A program made the position numbers and the translations under genes. Source: a virus. From it: a stretch of DNA of 34,622 bases. Each line of letters starts with the position of its first letter. Position 1 is the first letter of the stretch. Below the pieces are notes generated by a model that saw nothing but the letters and a program-made list of their open reading frames with translations, ran no database searches and was not told where the DNA came from. The stretch lies in the IMG/VR virus record IMGVR_UViG_3300031364_000011, positions 1 through 34,622 of that record; one strand, written 5' to 3'. This document shows positions 1-8,514 of the stretch, in pieces.

Positions 1-25
1 CGTGGGTCCCAAGCTCGCGTTGTAT

Positions 26-102
26 CATGTTACCAACGTTATGTTACCTTGTTAATTTTTGATCTTGACAAATTGGTAACAAGGTAACATAATGGTAACA
101 TG
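26..102. repeat. Inverted repeat with GGTAACA iterons
   Basis: The left arm is 26-54 and the right arm 77-102. The two arms match over 26 of 26 bases apart from one 3-base insertion (36-38) in the left arm. Each arm is built from copies of one heptamer: TGTTACC at 28 and 42 plus a degenerate copy at 50, and GGTAACA at 75, 83 and 94. The right arm covers the -10 box and the start codon of the first gene, so a protein bound here would block both transcription and initiation. This is either an operator or a terminase recognition site; the sequence alone does not decide. Confidence 0.8.
65..93 (+). promoter_or_regulatory. Sigma70-type promoter of the terminase/late operon
   Basis: TTGACA at 65-70, a 17-base spacer, then CATAAT at 88-93 (five of six matches to the -10 consensus). 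The predicted transcription start falls at about 99-101, which is the ATG at 100. No Shine-Dalgarno sequence fits in front of that ATG, so the first message is probably leaderless. Confidence 0.8.
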
Positions 103-924
103 GCAGAAATCAATCAATCACAATTTGCTAAAATTGCGGGCGTGAAACGACAAGCTGTCTACATGGCTGTCAAAAGAAATAATATTGTAATCAATTCAGC
201 AAAACTCATCGACACGGAAAATAAACAAAACGTAACTTGGTTACGCTCTCATGGGAAATCTGAAAAAGACGTGATTCAATATCTTGCCGAACTCCAACAA
301 AAAGAAAAAAAAATAAACTTAAAAAAAATAAAGTCTAATCCAATTCCGAAAATCAGAGAGAAATCAAAAAAAAAACAAGTCCAGGTCAAACCTGAAAAAA
401 TACAAATAATTCAGGAATATATTGAACCAAAACTGCAGGATAATGATGAAAATCAGAACGAAGACAAAGGACAGGATGAAATTGATTTTGAAAATGTTAT
501 AGGGCTTCCGGCCCGCATGATGGATTTGAATATCAAACAACTTGTTATGCGTTATGGCGGACCGATGATGCTTGATAATTGGTCAAAGATTTTACAACGG
601 CTCATGTCTGCAAATGAAAAAGATCAAAAAATCCAGGAACGCAGACTTGAACTCATAGAGAAAGATTTTGTCATAGCAAGATTATTTTCATATCTTGAAA
701 CATTATCAAGTAGACTTTTTGATTATACAGAAAATATCCCCATTGGAATTATTGCACTTGTCAATTCAGGTGCTGACAACCTTGAGTTCAGAATTAAGAA
801 AAAAATGAGGAAAGATTTCTCAAATCTCATCCGTGACACAAAAGAAAATATAAATCGTGAATTGGAAAATCTAAAACAGAAATATGAAAAGGGGAATAAT
901 GGTAATACAGATAACGAATCTTAA
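100..924 (+). CDS. Terminase small subunit (probable)
   Basis: A 274-residue protein directly in front of the large terminase, the usual place for the DNA-recognition subunit. Residues 4-35 look like a helix-turn-helix (SQFAKIAGVKRQAVYMAVKR), as in lambda Nu1-type proteins that bind packaging sites. A lysine- and glutamate-rich linker (about 65-125) leads to a helical region (about 130-265) that could form the oligomer and the contact with the large subunit. It overlaps the large-subunit gene by 26 bases. The GGTAACA iterons over its promoter and start codon are a natural candidate for its own binding site, giving autoregulation or a packaging site. The call rests on position and the HTH; sequence identity to known small subunits is not evident by eye. 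Confidence 0.7.
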   Translation: MAEINQSQFAKIAGVKRQAVYMAVKRNNIVINSAKLIDTENKQNVTWLRSHGKSEKDVIQYLAELQQKEKKINLKKIKSNPIPKIREKSKKKQVQVKPEKIQIIQEYIEPKLQDNDENQNEDKGQDEIDFENVIGLPARMMDLNIKQLVMRYGGPMMLDNWSKILQRLMSANEKDQKIQERRLELIEKDFVIARLFSYLETLSSRLFDYTENIPIGIIALVNSGADNLEFRIKKKMRKDFSNLIRDTKENINRELENLKQKYEKGNNGNTDNES

Positions 925-2872
925 TGATATAGATTTTTTCCAGGGACAAATAAATTCAATTACAGATTCACGTGATTATGAGTTGCCGTCCCATTATGCA
1001 GAGCGCGTGCGATATCTTCCTCCGGAGCTGACGCCCATGCCTGGTAAATATTCTTTTGACAAAGCTCCTTTCCTTCGGGAAATATTAGATTGTCTATCTC
1101 CTATGTCATTAGTTCAGGAAGTCGCTGTCATGAAGGGCGCCCAAATTATGCTCACAACAGGAGTGCTTGAAAATTATCTCGCATATAATATCGGATGTGA
1201 TCCAAAGCCTATGTTATACATATCGGCTGACAAAGAACTGGTGACAACCGGAATGAAAACGAAAATTGAACGGATGCTTGACTCATGTAATTTGCGTGAT
1301 TTAATTTTTGCACAAACAAATAAAAAACGATCAACAGGCGACACGGTAACTGAGAAAGAATATCCGGGTGGTTTTCTCCATGCAATCGGCGCGCGTAATC
1401 CAGGTAAATTAAGACAGATGAGCTATCCTGTTATATTGTTTGATGAAATTGACGGTTTCCCGGAAAAACTCGGAAAAGAAGGTGATCCGATTACACTTGC
1501 GAAAAATCGTACAAATGCATATGCGACAAAGAGAAAAATATTATATTTGTCTACCCCTCTCATTTCCCAGACCTCAAGAATATATTATCTATATCAACGA
1601 GGCGACCAGCGTAATTTTTTCGTACCATGTAAATATTGCAGAGAAATGCAGGTCCTGCAGTGGCATGGCGTTAATGAAAACGAAAAACAATATGGAATAA
1701 CTTTTGAGCTTACCGACAAATATCTACCTGATTATGATTCAGTGGGTTATCGTTGTAAGTATTGCGGGCAGATTATGAAAAACCATGATAAGTCAATCAT
1801 ACTAGAAAAAGGAGAGTGGCGGTCAACTTCCGAAGCTGAATTACCATTTTTTAGGTCGTATTGGATTTCTGCTTTATATTCACCGCCTGGTATGTATTCA
1901 TGGGAGAAGATGGTAGCGGATTGGTCCGAAGCCTGGGACCTGGAAAAAAACAGAATGAAAGATAAAGAAAAAACAAGAGCGTTTTATAATCTTAAACGCG
2001 GTCTGCCCTGGGAGGAACGAGGGTCCAGTATTAAATATGAAAAATCAGTATTACACAGGCGATCCGGTTTTATACTTTCAGAAATGCCTGAAAATATTAT
2101 GATTCGTGATACAGGGAGTTTTGCGTTATTATTGACCTGTGCAATTGATGTGCAGGCAAGCGGTGTGTTTGTTCACACGATAGCCTGGACGTTTGGCGGT
2201 CAATCCTGGACAATAGATTTTTTCAAAATAGATGGTGATATCACTGATGAAAAATCAAAAATGTGGTCGGAGGTTGATAATTATATAATGCAGAAAATAT
2301 ATTTTTCGGAATCAGGAAAACAATATCGGATAATAAATACTTTTGTAGATTCCGGCTGGGGAAAATATTCAGATGTTGTATATAGATTTTGTTCTCAATA
2401 TTCTTCGGGCGTCTATGCAATAAAAGGCGAAGATTGGATTAAGTCAGGTTTGGTATATAAAATGTTCACAAAAACCACGCTTGAAAAAATCGGACTGTCG
2501 GCAGCATTTATAATAAATACGACAATATTAAAAGACAGGTTATCACGTTATATGGGAGTATTGCAATGGGACTCAGGCCAATTACAACCGGAATGGTATC
2601 CTAATTTTCCGGAGAATCTCGGTGATGATTTTTTTAGAATGTTCGAAGCTGAATATCGTATCGAGGTTCATGATCGGGATACTGGAAAATTTAAATATAT
2701 TCGCTGGAAACAAACACAGGGTGCGGATAATCACGCATTTGATACGACTGTATATAATCTGGCAGGTTTGGAATTAATAGCTAATCGTGTTTGTCGTGAA
2801 GAACTCGGCTTACAGGCATTAGATTGGAATCAATTCTGGGAATATTGCAAAGAAGGATATTTCTACTCTTGA
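899..2872 (+). CDS. Terminase large subunit, GpA family
   Basis: The packaging motor: an ATPase that pumps DNA into the prohead and a nuclease that cuts it. From the chosen start it has 657 residues, typical of lambda GpA-type terminases. An atypical Walker A region lies near 77-87 (VMKGAQIMLTT), Walker B (VILFDE) near 178-183 and a coupling motif LSTP near 217-220. Two CxxC pairs near 244-247 and 286-289 probably bind zinc. The nuclease domain begins with AIDVQ (Asp near 417) and includes VDSGWG. I prefer ATG 899 to the upstream ATG at 884 because AAAAGGGG lies 4 bases in front of it. A TTGACA overlapping the stop codon belongs to the next promoter. Confidence 0.93.
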   Translation: MVIQITNLNDIDFFQGQINSITDSRDYELPSHYAERVRYLPPELTPMPGKYSFDKAPFLREILDCLSPMSLVQEVAVMKGAQIMLTTGVLENYLAYNIGCDPKPMLYISADKELVTTGMKTKIERMLDSCNLRDLIFAQTNKKRSTGDTVTEKEYPGGFLHAIGARNPGKLRQMSYPVILFDEIDGFPEKLGKEGDPITLAKNRTNAYATKRKILYLSTPLISQTSRIYYLYQRGDQRNFFVPCKYCREMQVLQWHGVNENEKQYGITFELTDKYLPDYDSVGYRCKYCGQIMKNHDKSIILEKGEWRSTSEAELPFFRSYWISALYSPPGMYSWEKMVADWSEAWDLEKNRMKDKEKTRAFYNLKRGLPWEERGSSIKYEKSVLHRRSGFILSEMPENIMIRDTGSFALLLTCAIDVQASGVFVHTIAWTFGGQSWTIDFFKIDGDITDEKSKMWSEVDNYIMQKIYFSESGKQYRIINTFVDSGWGKYSDVVYRFCSQYSSGVYAIKGEDWIKSGLVYKMFTKTTLEKIGLSAAFIINTTILKDRLSRYMGVLQWDSGQLQPEWYPNFPENLGDDFFRMFEAEYRIEVHDRDTGKFKYIRWKQTQGADNHAFDTTVYNLAGLELIANRVCREELGLQALDWNQFWEYCKEGYFYS

Positions 2873-2899
2873 CAAAAAAAATATTTCATATATTATATG
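2869..2899 (+). promoter_or_regulatory. Possible promoter for the LamG-like protein
   Basis: TTGACA at 2869-2874 overlaps the terminase stop codon. The -10 could be TATATG at 2892 (17-base spacer) or TATGAT at 2894 (19-base spacer). A strong ribosome site (GGAGGTG, 2904-2910) follows and the ATG is at 2917. The -35 is perfect and the -10 mediocre. Confidence 0.45.
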
Positions 2900-2916
2900 A
2901 TACATGGAGGTGATGT

Positions 2917-4728
2917 ATGCCTACTCTTAATTTTCCATTTACAAATATTGAAAATTATACGGTCGATACAGATGAAATGAATATAGTAGCCGGGAAAATG
3001 AAACTTGCATTACAGCAGGATGATGTTGATTTTGTCGAGGATTTTGCAGACGATACGGATTTTATTTATGATAGCGATTTAGCAGAGTTTTTCGATGAAG
3101 AAGAAGATCCGTTGTTATTAGTAAGACAAAAAAACAAAAGACCTACAAATGCAATTTTTTACGCTTCTTTTACAAATGGTAAAGACGCTTCCTGGGGAGA
3201 AGGAACATTAACGGGCACATTAGGCGGTAATGCATCGGTACATGATGGTTATCTTGATTTGTATTCTGGCGGATATGAAGAATTTCCTATTGACAATTTT
3301 GCTTCTATGCAAAGCAGTTCTGGGTGTATTAGAAAAAGAATATCCTTTGATTATTCAGGAGCTGCTCCTAATGTACAATATATAATACAAACCAGTCCAA
3401 ATACTGCAAGTAGAGTGTATTTAGTTCATAATGCAACATTCATTCAGTGTTACATTACAAACACAGGTGGGACTACTATTTACAGTATGGTTTTTTCCTG
3501 GACTCCTAATCAAGGACAAATATACGAATTCGAAATTGACTGGACAAGTACTCACGCCTATATATTTATTAATGGCCAATTACAAGATTCAGATACGGGA
3601 TCGTTAGGAATGGCAGAACCATCATTATTCAGGATTGGAGCTGACGCTAATACTCAAATGAGATATTATGATATTATTGTTTTTAATACGTTGCAACATT
3701 CATCAAATTATGCACCTGATTGGTCAAATATATATGAATATGATTATCTCGGGTCATCTGTCATACTTCCAGAAATGGAACACGCCGGAGACGGTACAAT
3801 AAAATTATTTAATTCATTTTCGACAACAGAAACAGGGTCGCCACGTTATACTTTACAGATCGGACGTTCAGGAGACTATCTTTATTGGAATGGGTCTGCA
3901 TGGGTTGTGTCAAACGGCACATATGATCAAGCTAATGACGCAACTACTTTCAACACAAATATAGAATCACTCAATGTTGACGGTGAAAATTATGGACAAT
4001 TTAAAATAATTTTTACGGAATCAAATACTCAAAACTCTGTTGATGAATTAACAGCTAACATGAATGTTGATATAGGTTATCTGACAACCAATCCATATGG
4101 AAAAATAAATACAGGTTTTAGAACTGATGAACTGGAAGCATTTATTGAAACTACTACAAAAAACGGAAACGATGAAATAAAATATATTCTTGAAAAAGAA
4201 GGAAATTATTATTACTGGAATGGTAGTGCCTGGGTAACCGGAAGCTTACAATATAGTAATTCATCAACAGCAAGTGATATAAATACAAATTGTAGTGCGT
4301 TAGTTGATGGTTCATCCTTATGGTATATTTATTTTTTTCTGCATTCAGATGATGGTTCATCTACGCCTGAATTTGATAATTTACAGGTTAATTTTTCTTA
4401 TGGTGGTGAAACGCCTGATACAATTAACACTTGTTTGGTGTGGGGTTATATGTTCGACGCCGAAGGAAATCCGCTTACGGATTCATTCAATATCAGACTT
4501 AATAAATATATTGTCGAGTATGGCAGTTACTCATCTATATTAAAAAACGATGACATAAGGGTAACCCCGGATGAGTCGGGATATTGGGAAGTAGCTTTAA
4601 TAGAAAATGAAAATATGGTTTCACCTGACGGTGAAGATGTGAAATATATTTTTGATTTCGGAGATACAAATGTATTCGAAAAAACTGTACCGAATGAAAC
4701 AACAAAGGCGTATAACGATCTTGAATAA
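2917..4728 (+). CDS. LamG/concanavalin-like surface protein with two internal repeats
   Basis: A 603-residue protein between terminase and the head-tail connector, where lambda has no equivalent. After an acidic N-terminus (about 35-65), residues 80-275 resemble a laminin-G/concanavalin-like jelly roll (the IYEFEIDWTSTHAYIFINGQ stretch is typical). Two related modules follow, each with a YWNGSAWV motif, near residues 321 and 430. The last 100 residues look like an immunoglobulin or carboxypeptidase-regulatory fold. There is no signal peptide or catalytic motif. It is likely a virion surface fibre that binds a carbohydrate, perhaps on the head. Its own promoter and strong RBS suggest high expression. 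The family is inferred from fold-like features only. Confidence 0.5.
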   Translation: MPTLNFPFTNIENYTVDTDEMNIVAGKMKLALQQDDVDFVEDFADDTDFIYDSDLAEFFDEEEDPLLLVRQKNKRPTNAIFYASFTNGKDASWGEGTLTGTLGGNASVHDGYLDLYSGGYEEFPIDNFASMQSSSGCIRKRISFDYSGAAPNVQYIIQTSPNTASRVYLVHNATFIQCYITNTGGTTIYSMVFSWTPNQGQIYEFEIDWTSTHAYIFINGQLQDSDTGSLGMAEPSLFRIGADANTQMRYYDIIVFNTLQHSSNYAPDWSNIYEYDYLGSSVILPEMEHAGDGTIKLFNSFSTTETGSPRYTLQIGRSGDYLYWNGSAWVVSNGTYDQANDATTFNTNIESLNVDGENYGQFKIIFTESNTQNSVDELTANMNVDIGYLTTNPYGKINTGFRTDELEAFIETTTKNGNDEIKYILEKEGNYYYWNGSAWVTGSLQYSNSSTASDINTNCSALVDGSSLWYIYFFLHSDDGSSTPEFDNLQVNFSYGGETPDTINTCLVWGYMFDAEGNPLTDSFNIRLNKYIVEYGSYSSILKNDDIRVTPDESGYWEVALIENENMVSPDGEDVKYIFDFGDTNVFEKTVPNETTKAYNDLE

Positions 4729-4733
4729 TTTAT

Positions 4734-4760
4734 TTGACAAAATTGATAGGATGGGATAAT
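4734..4760 (+). promoter_or_regulatory. Weak promoter candidate before the connector gene
   Basis: TTGACA at 4734-4739, then GATAAT at 4755-4760 with a short 15-base spacer. The ATG at 4769 is 8 bases downstream, so a transcript from here would be nearly leaderless. AGGATGGG at 4748-4755 could instead act as a distant ribosome site if transcription reads through. Confidence 0.35.
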
Positions 4761-4768
4761 AATTAGAT

Positions 4769-5068
4769 ATGTCATTATTGAATGAATCACATTCAAGTAA
4801 TTCTCAAACCTCAACAGAATACTGGCAGGATGAACTCAAGAATTCCCGTGTACTTCTTTTTCAAATCAATCAAGCAATAAGTACGATAACTTCCAATTCA
4901 CATCAAAGTTATACGATAGATACCGGACAGAGTCGTCAAACAGTAACAAGAGTTGATTTACCTGCGCTTATAGAACAGCGTAATAATCTTATTCAAAAAA
5001 TTAGAGAATTAGAATTATATCTTGATGAGGGCAAGCCCGGAATAATTCAGGTTCGCCCGGAATGGTAG
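4769..5068 (+). CDS. gpW-like head-tail joining protein
   Basis: 99 residues directly before the portal, the position of lambda gpW. The C-terminal half (about 50-90) has the shape seen in gpW/DUF6148-type proteins: a short beta segment with an aromatic or aliphatic turn (YTIDTG, QTVTRVDLPAL) and then a helix rich in Arg, Glu and Leu (EQRNNLIQKIRELELYL). Such proteins sit under the portal and close the filled head. The N-terminal 45 residues are longer than in gpW. The start is weakly supported, with no good Shine-Dalgarno sequence at normal distance. The function call comes from context and pattern. Confidence 0.6.
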   Translation: MSLLNESHSSNSQTSTEYWQDELKNSRVLLFQINQAISTITSNSHQSYTIDTGQSRQTVTRVDLPALIEQRNNLIQKIRELELYLDEGKPGIIQVRPEW

Positions 5069-5076
5069 CATAGAAT

Positions 5077-6765
5077 ATGGATCTTAGAGCATCGTATATA
5101 CAGAAGGCCCGTACACTAATGAAGCTAGGACTTGAAGACAGGGCAATAGTATTACTTAATGCAGCAAGTAAGATAAGCACTCAAGAAAAAAATACTTTCA
5201 AAAGTATACACAGAACAGAAAGCGACAAATTGCAATATTATGTTACCGATCTTGTGGATGCAATATGGACCGGTGAAAAGTTCCCGGGAGGATTCGGTCT
5301 TACAAAAGATTTTGTTTTTGTTGATTATTATACTCTTCGTACTCGTTCTGTTCAATTATTCAAAGAAAATCTATATGCTCGCGGAATGTTAAGACGATTA
5401 TTAAGAAATGAAATCCACAAAGGACTTAACCTCGAAGCTAACAGTATAACAGAGATCACGGGGCTATCCGATGAAGAAGCGATCGACTGGGATGAAAACG
5501 CAGAGCTTGAATGGAAAATATGGGGTGATGAAGAAAAAATATGTGACTGGCAAAAAAAGAAAAAGTTCGGAGAGTTACAGCATGATGCCAGAATGTCCGC
5601 TCTCATTTCAGGAGATTGTCTTATAGTGATACATATAGATCAAAAATCAAGCCTGCCATCAATTGAATTGATAGACGGGACAAATATAAAAAGCCCATTC
5701 AATCAAACAGTACGAAAAGGAAATAGAATAATACACGGAGTTGAACTCGATAGATTTGACAGGCACGTAGCATATTGGGTTCAGACACAAATAGATAACG
5801 GCTATCAAATGAAACGTATACCATGTTACGGTGAAAAATCAAAACGTAAAATAGCATTTCTCATTTATGGGACAGATAAGCGTCTTGATGAAGTTAGAGG
5901 GGAACCAATACTTGCACTTGTATTATATATGCTAAAAGAACTTGATAGATATAGAGACGCAGAGCAAAGGGCAGCTGTACTTAATTCAATAATTCCATTA
6001 TTTATTAAAAAAACAGAAGGCGGTCTCGGAAGCCATCCACTTAACAAAGGTGCTATTAAGCGTGGCACTGATACAACCGAAGATTTTGATAGTACTGAAA
6101 GGACATATCATATAACGTCCTCATTACCTGGAACTATACCGGATGAATTGAACAAGGGAGAAGAACCTACATCATTTGATACAAAACGTCCGAATGTCAA
6201 TTTTAAGATTTTTGAAGAAACAATAATCAACGCTTTTGCATGGGCTTGTGAAGTCCCTCCGGAAATAGCACGTCTTTTGTTCCAGTCTAATTTTTCAGCT
6301 TCCAGGCAGGCTAATAATGAATTTAATGTTTATCTTTCATATATAGCCTGGAAATTTGGTAATAATTTTTGTCAGCCGATATATGAAGAATTTCTCACAG
6401 CATCAATTTTGCTTAATCAAATAATGACTCCCGAATTTCTTAATTCATATTGGTCCGGGAATTGGCGTGTTATGCGTGCATGGTTTAATGCCGAATGGAC
6501 CGGAATATCAAGGCCGAGCGTTGATTTGCTCAAAGATGTAAAAGCAGCAAAAGAAGCACTTGCACTTTGTACAACAACTTTTGATCAACAATCAAGAAAG
6601 ATATCCGGTATGTCATTTAGGACAATTATAAAAAAGCGTGCACGTGAGAAAAAATTACTTGATCAAGCCGGGCTAACATCAAGCGTTGATGAAACATCCA
6701 CAGGTGAGCCGATTGTTTCCAGGATATCTGAAATGGAAGAAAAGATTTTTGAAATGGAAGGTTAA
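5077..6765 (+). CDS. Portal protein, lambda gpB family
   Basis: A 562-residue protein that forms the dodecameric ring through which DNA enters and leaves the head. Length and layout fit the lambda-type portal family. Recognisable stretches are LYARGMLRRLLRNEIHKGL near 100-120, the stem region with RYRDAEQRAAVLNS near 290, the ACEVPPEIARLLFQSNFSAS block near 385-405 and the closing region with DVKAAKEALALCTTTFDQQS near 490-510. It follows the connector gene by 8 bases and precedes the lysis cassette. An insertion of lysis genes between portal and protease is unusual for lambda-like heads. Confidence 0.93.
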   Translation: MDLRASYIQKARTLMKLGLEDRAIVLLNAASKISTQEKNTFKSIHRTESDKLQYYVTDLVDAIWTGEKFPGGFGLTKDFVFVDYYTLRTRSVQLFKENLYARGMLRRLLRNEIHKGLNLEANSITEITGLSDEEAIDWDENAELEWKIWGDEEKICDWQKKKKFGELQHDARMSALISGDCLIVIHIDQKSSLPSIELIDGTNIKSPFNQTVRKGNRIIHGVELDRFDRHVAYWVQTQIDNGYQMKRIPCYGEKSKRKIAFLIYGTDKRLDEVRGEPILALVLYMLKELDRYRDAEQRAAVLNSIIPLFIKKTEGGLGSHPLNKGAIKRGTDTTEDFDSTERTYHITSSLPGTIPDELNKGEEPTSFDTKRPNVNFKIFEETIINAFAWACEVPPEIARLLFQSNFSASRQANNEFNVYLSYIAWKFGNNFCQPIYEEFLTASILLNQIMTPEFLNSYWSGNWRVMRAWFNAEWTGISRPSVDLLKDVKAAKEALALCTTTFDQQSRKISGMSFRTIIKKRAREKKLLDQAGLTSSVDETSTGEPIVSRISEMEEKIFEMEG

Positions 6766-6766
6766 A

Positions 6767-6973
6767 ATGGAAAAGATAGATATGATTTATAATACTGTTA
6801 TTGAAAATCAAAAAGATATAAAAGATATATTATCGGTTATGCCTAATTTACAAACACAAGAAAAATGTGAAGAAATTAGAAAAGAAAATAAAAATATTTT
6901 TAAAGGCAATTTGAAATATATTATAACAACTTTTATAGCATTAGGCGCTGTAATAATAGCTATATTTTTTTAG
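6767..6973 (+). CDS. Small C-tail membrane protein, XhlA-like
   Basis: 68 residues: a charged, probably coiled-coil N-terminal part (about 1-45) and one C-terminal membrane helix (about 48-67, YIITTFIALGAVIIAIFF). This layout is that of XhlA/haemolysin-type lysis accessory proteins, which sit beside endolysin and holin. I chose ATG 6767 because GGAAGG lies just upstream and the start follows the portal stop by one base. The frame is open further up to 6686, but that would overlap the portal without reason. It opens a lysis cassette with the endolysin next. Confidence 0.55.
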   Translation: MEKIDMIYNTVIENQKDIKDILSVMPNLQTQEKCEEIRKENKNIFKGNLKYIITTFIALGAVIIAIFF

Positions 6974-6982
6974 GAGTTTAAA

Positions 6983-7576
6983 ATGTTGACCGACAAAACA
7001 ATTAAAAACTGGAAAAAAATATTTGTCAAAGAACTTGAAAAACAACTAAACGCCAGATATACGTTAGGTGGCGGACAAATGACAAAATATTCAGGATATA
7101 ATAATCTTGATGAAAACGGATATCCTGTCGGTTTCGACTGTTGCGGTGGTATAATATATGCAATTGAACAGACAACAGGATTAGAGTTGTCACCTCGTCC
7201 CGTTAATAGCTTTTTAAATACAATATGGCTTGATGAAATTATAGAAACACAATTACAGGAAGGCGATTTAATCCTTGTCGATATACCAGGAATGAAGAAT
7301 GGAAACCTGCTCATTGATAAAAGTGGGAAAACAATATATGGCAAGTTTAATCATGTGATGACATTTGTGCCTAATGGTGTATATGATATAATTACAACTG
7401 AAGGGGTTGGCGGTGATCATAGAATAAATCCGAGTTCAAGTGCAACAACCAGAAGATGGAAATTATCAGAGTTTAAAAGAGTTTCATCATTAATTTTTAA
7501 AGGAAAAACAAAATATAAATATATGAGAATAAACTGGCAGTGGTTTTTTGACTGGAAAAATTCACACCAGGTATAA
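6983..7576 (+). CDS. NlpC/P60-type endolysin
   Basis: A 197-residue cell-wall hydrolase, likely an endopeptidase that cuts the peptide stem of peptidoglycan at the end of infection. It shows the NlpC/P60 layout: YTLGGG near 26-31, the catalytic cysteine in GFDCCGG (Cys53), and the catalytic histidine in FNHVMTFV (His124). The usual motif is DCSG, so the residue after the catalytic Cys is a second Cys here. No signal peptide is seen, so it needs the nearby holin to reach the wall. Its RBS (TAGGAG) overlaps the previous stop codon. Family confidence is good; the cut bond is inferred. Confidence 0.82.
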   Translation: MLTDKTIKNWKKIFVKELEKQLNARYTLGGGQMTKYSGYNNLDENGYPVGFDCCGGIIYAIEQTTGLELSPRPVNSFLNTIWLDEIIETQLQEGDLILVDIPGMKNGNLLIDKSGKTIYGKFNHVMTFVPNGVYDIITTEGVGGDHRINPSSSATTRRWKLSEFKRVSSLIFKGKTKYKYMRINWQWFFDWKNSHQV

Positions 7577-7587
7577 CGGAGGTTTAT

Positions 7588-8010
7588 ATGCCTATCAAAG
7601 AAATTAAATCACAGAAAACAATATGGGTTGTATGGCTCATTATCATATCTGTTTTTTTACTTTTTCCGCTTCAACTGATTGTAACATTTGAAATACCGTT
7701 CGACGGTGCAATCTGGGCGTTGCTTTTGATTGTAGGCGGTTATATGGGATTCGATCAATTTGCAACGGTAGTTACATCAAGAACTTTACCGGTAGGATAC
7801 AAATATACGGGTTCATATAAAAAATTACTTTTCGTAACAATTGCACTATGGTTAATTCTCATAGAAGCTATTATTTTTCAGGGAATTTTAAATCAAATCA
7901 AATTACCACTCGATCAATTATTTTTTGCAGTTGGGGTGATTTCCGGTATTTTCGCAGGCGGAAATAAATTAAATAATGTAGCCGAACAGCATGAAGGTGA
8001 GGAAAAATGA
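7588..8010 (+). CDS. Holin (probable), multi-pass membrane protein
   Basis: 140 residues with four likely membrane segments: about 12-36, 43-64, 80-102 and 108-127. It ends in a short charged tail (AEQHEGEEK). Its place between the endolysin and the spanins, and the lack of any other motif, make a holin the best reading: it would form the lesion that lets the endolysin out. It has a good RBS (CGGAGG) and overlaps the next gene by four bases (ATGA). I do not recognise a named holin family. Confidence 0.65.
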   Translation: MPIKEIKSQKTIWVVWLIIISVFLLFPLQLIVTFEIPFDGAIWALLLIVGGYMGFDQFATVVTSRTLPVGYKYTGSYKKLLFVTIALWLILIEAIIFQGILNQIKLPLDQLFFAVGVISGIFAGGNKLNNVAEQHEGEEK

Positions 8011-8297
8011 TCTATATAATTTTTATCGTTTTATTGCTTGTCTCTTTGGGAATAAATTATTTACTCATTAAAGCAAATCAGAAAAAAGATAAGATCATCG
8101 AACAAAAAGATTTCGCAATCGAAAATGCATCACAAAACATGAAACATCTTATTGATTATCAGGATATAATTGACAATATAAAAAAAGATCATCATGAAGT
8201 TTATAATCAAATAAAGGAGGCTAAAACAGATGAAGAAGTTGTTGATATTATTCATAATATTATTGACATTAACAATAAGCACGTGCACGACAGTTAA
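8007..8297 (+). CDS. Inner-membrane spanin, Rz-like
   Basis: 96 residues: one N-terminal membrane anchor (about 1-22) and then a long, highly charged helical segment (about 25-85), the classic Rz shape in which a coiled coil reaches through the periplasm. It is paired with an out-of-frame lipoprotein that begins inside it at 8230, as in lambda Rz/Rz1. The two together would fuse inner and outer membranes as the last lysis step. Its ATG overlaps the holin stop (ATGA), with GAGGAAAA as RBS. The call rests on architecture and pairing. Confidence 0.78.
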   Translation: MIYIIFIVLLLVSLGINYLLIKANQKKDKIIEQKDFAIENASQNMKHLIDYQDIIDNIKKDHHEVYNQIKEAKTDEEVVDIIHNIIDINNKHVHDS

Positions 8298-8472
8298 GGA
8301 ATATGTGACCGTCAAATATGTATTACCTCCTTTTCCGAATCGTGAAATAATTGTTATTCCAGATAACCCGACTACCAAAGATTATGCGAAAATCATAAAT
8401 TATTATGAGCATTTGGTACAGGAATGGGAAGAATGGGGAAAAATTACGAAAAAAATACTTGACACAAAATAA
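8230..8472 (+). CDS. Outer-membrane lipoprotein spanin, Rz1-like
   Basis: 80 residues. A hydrophobic signal (1-18) ends in a lipobox-like ISTC with the acceptor Cys at 19. A short mature part follows with a proline-containing stretch (VLPPFPNREIIVIP). The gene starts 68 bases before the end of the Rz-like gene in another frame, the typical overlapping Rz/Rz1 arrangement, and has its own RBS (AAGGAGG, 8214-8220). Ile at -3 and Thr at -1 are looser than the usual lipobox. The presence of this protein is the best sign that the host has an outer membrane. Confidence 0.78.
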   Translation: MKKLLILFIILLTLTISTCTTVKEYVTVKYVLPPFPNREIIVIPDNPTTKDYAKIINYYEHLVQEWEEWGKITKKILDTK

Positions 8473-8486
8473 ATAGGTGTCATAAT
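8459..8486 (+). promoter_or_regulatory. Promoter with overlapping inverted repeat
   Basis: TTGACA at 8459-8464, a 16-base spacer, and CATAAT at 8481-8486. The arms TGACAC (8460-8465) and GTGTCA (8477-8482) form a perfect inverted repeat lying over both boxes, as an operator would. The same TTGACA/CATAAT pair is used in front of the terminase operon. It probably restarts transcription for the head genes after the lysis cassette. Confidence 0.6.
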
Positions 8487-8514
8487 ATAAGAAATTTATA
8501 TTTCGGAGGGAATA

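Noticed and set aside
884-898. Upstream ATG as start of the large terminase
   Set aside because: ATG 899 has AAAAGGGG at the right distance; 884 has no ribosome site.
4154-4814. Overlapping open frames on both strands inside and just past the LamG-like gene
   Set aside because: They are shadows of the coding strand without ribosome sites or protein-like composition.
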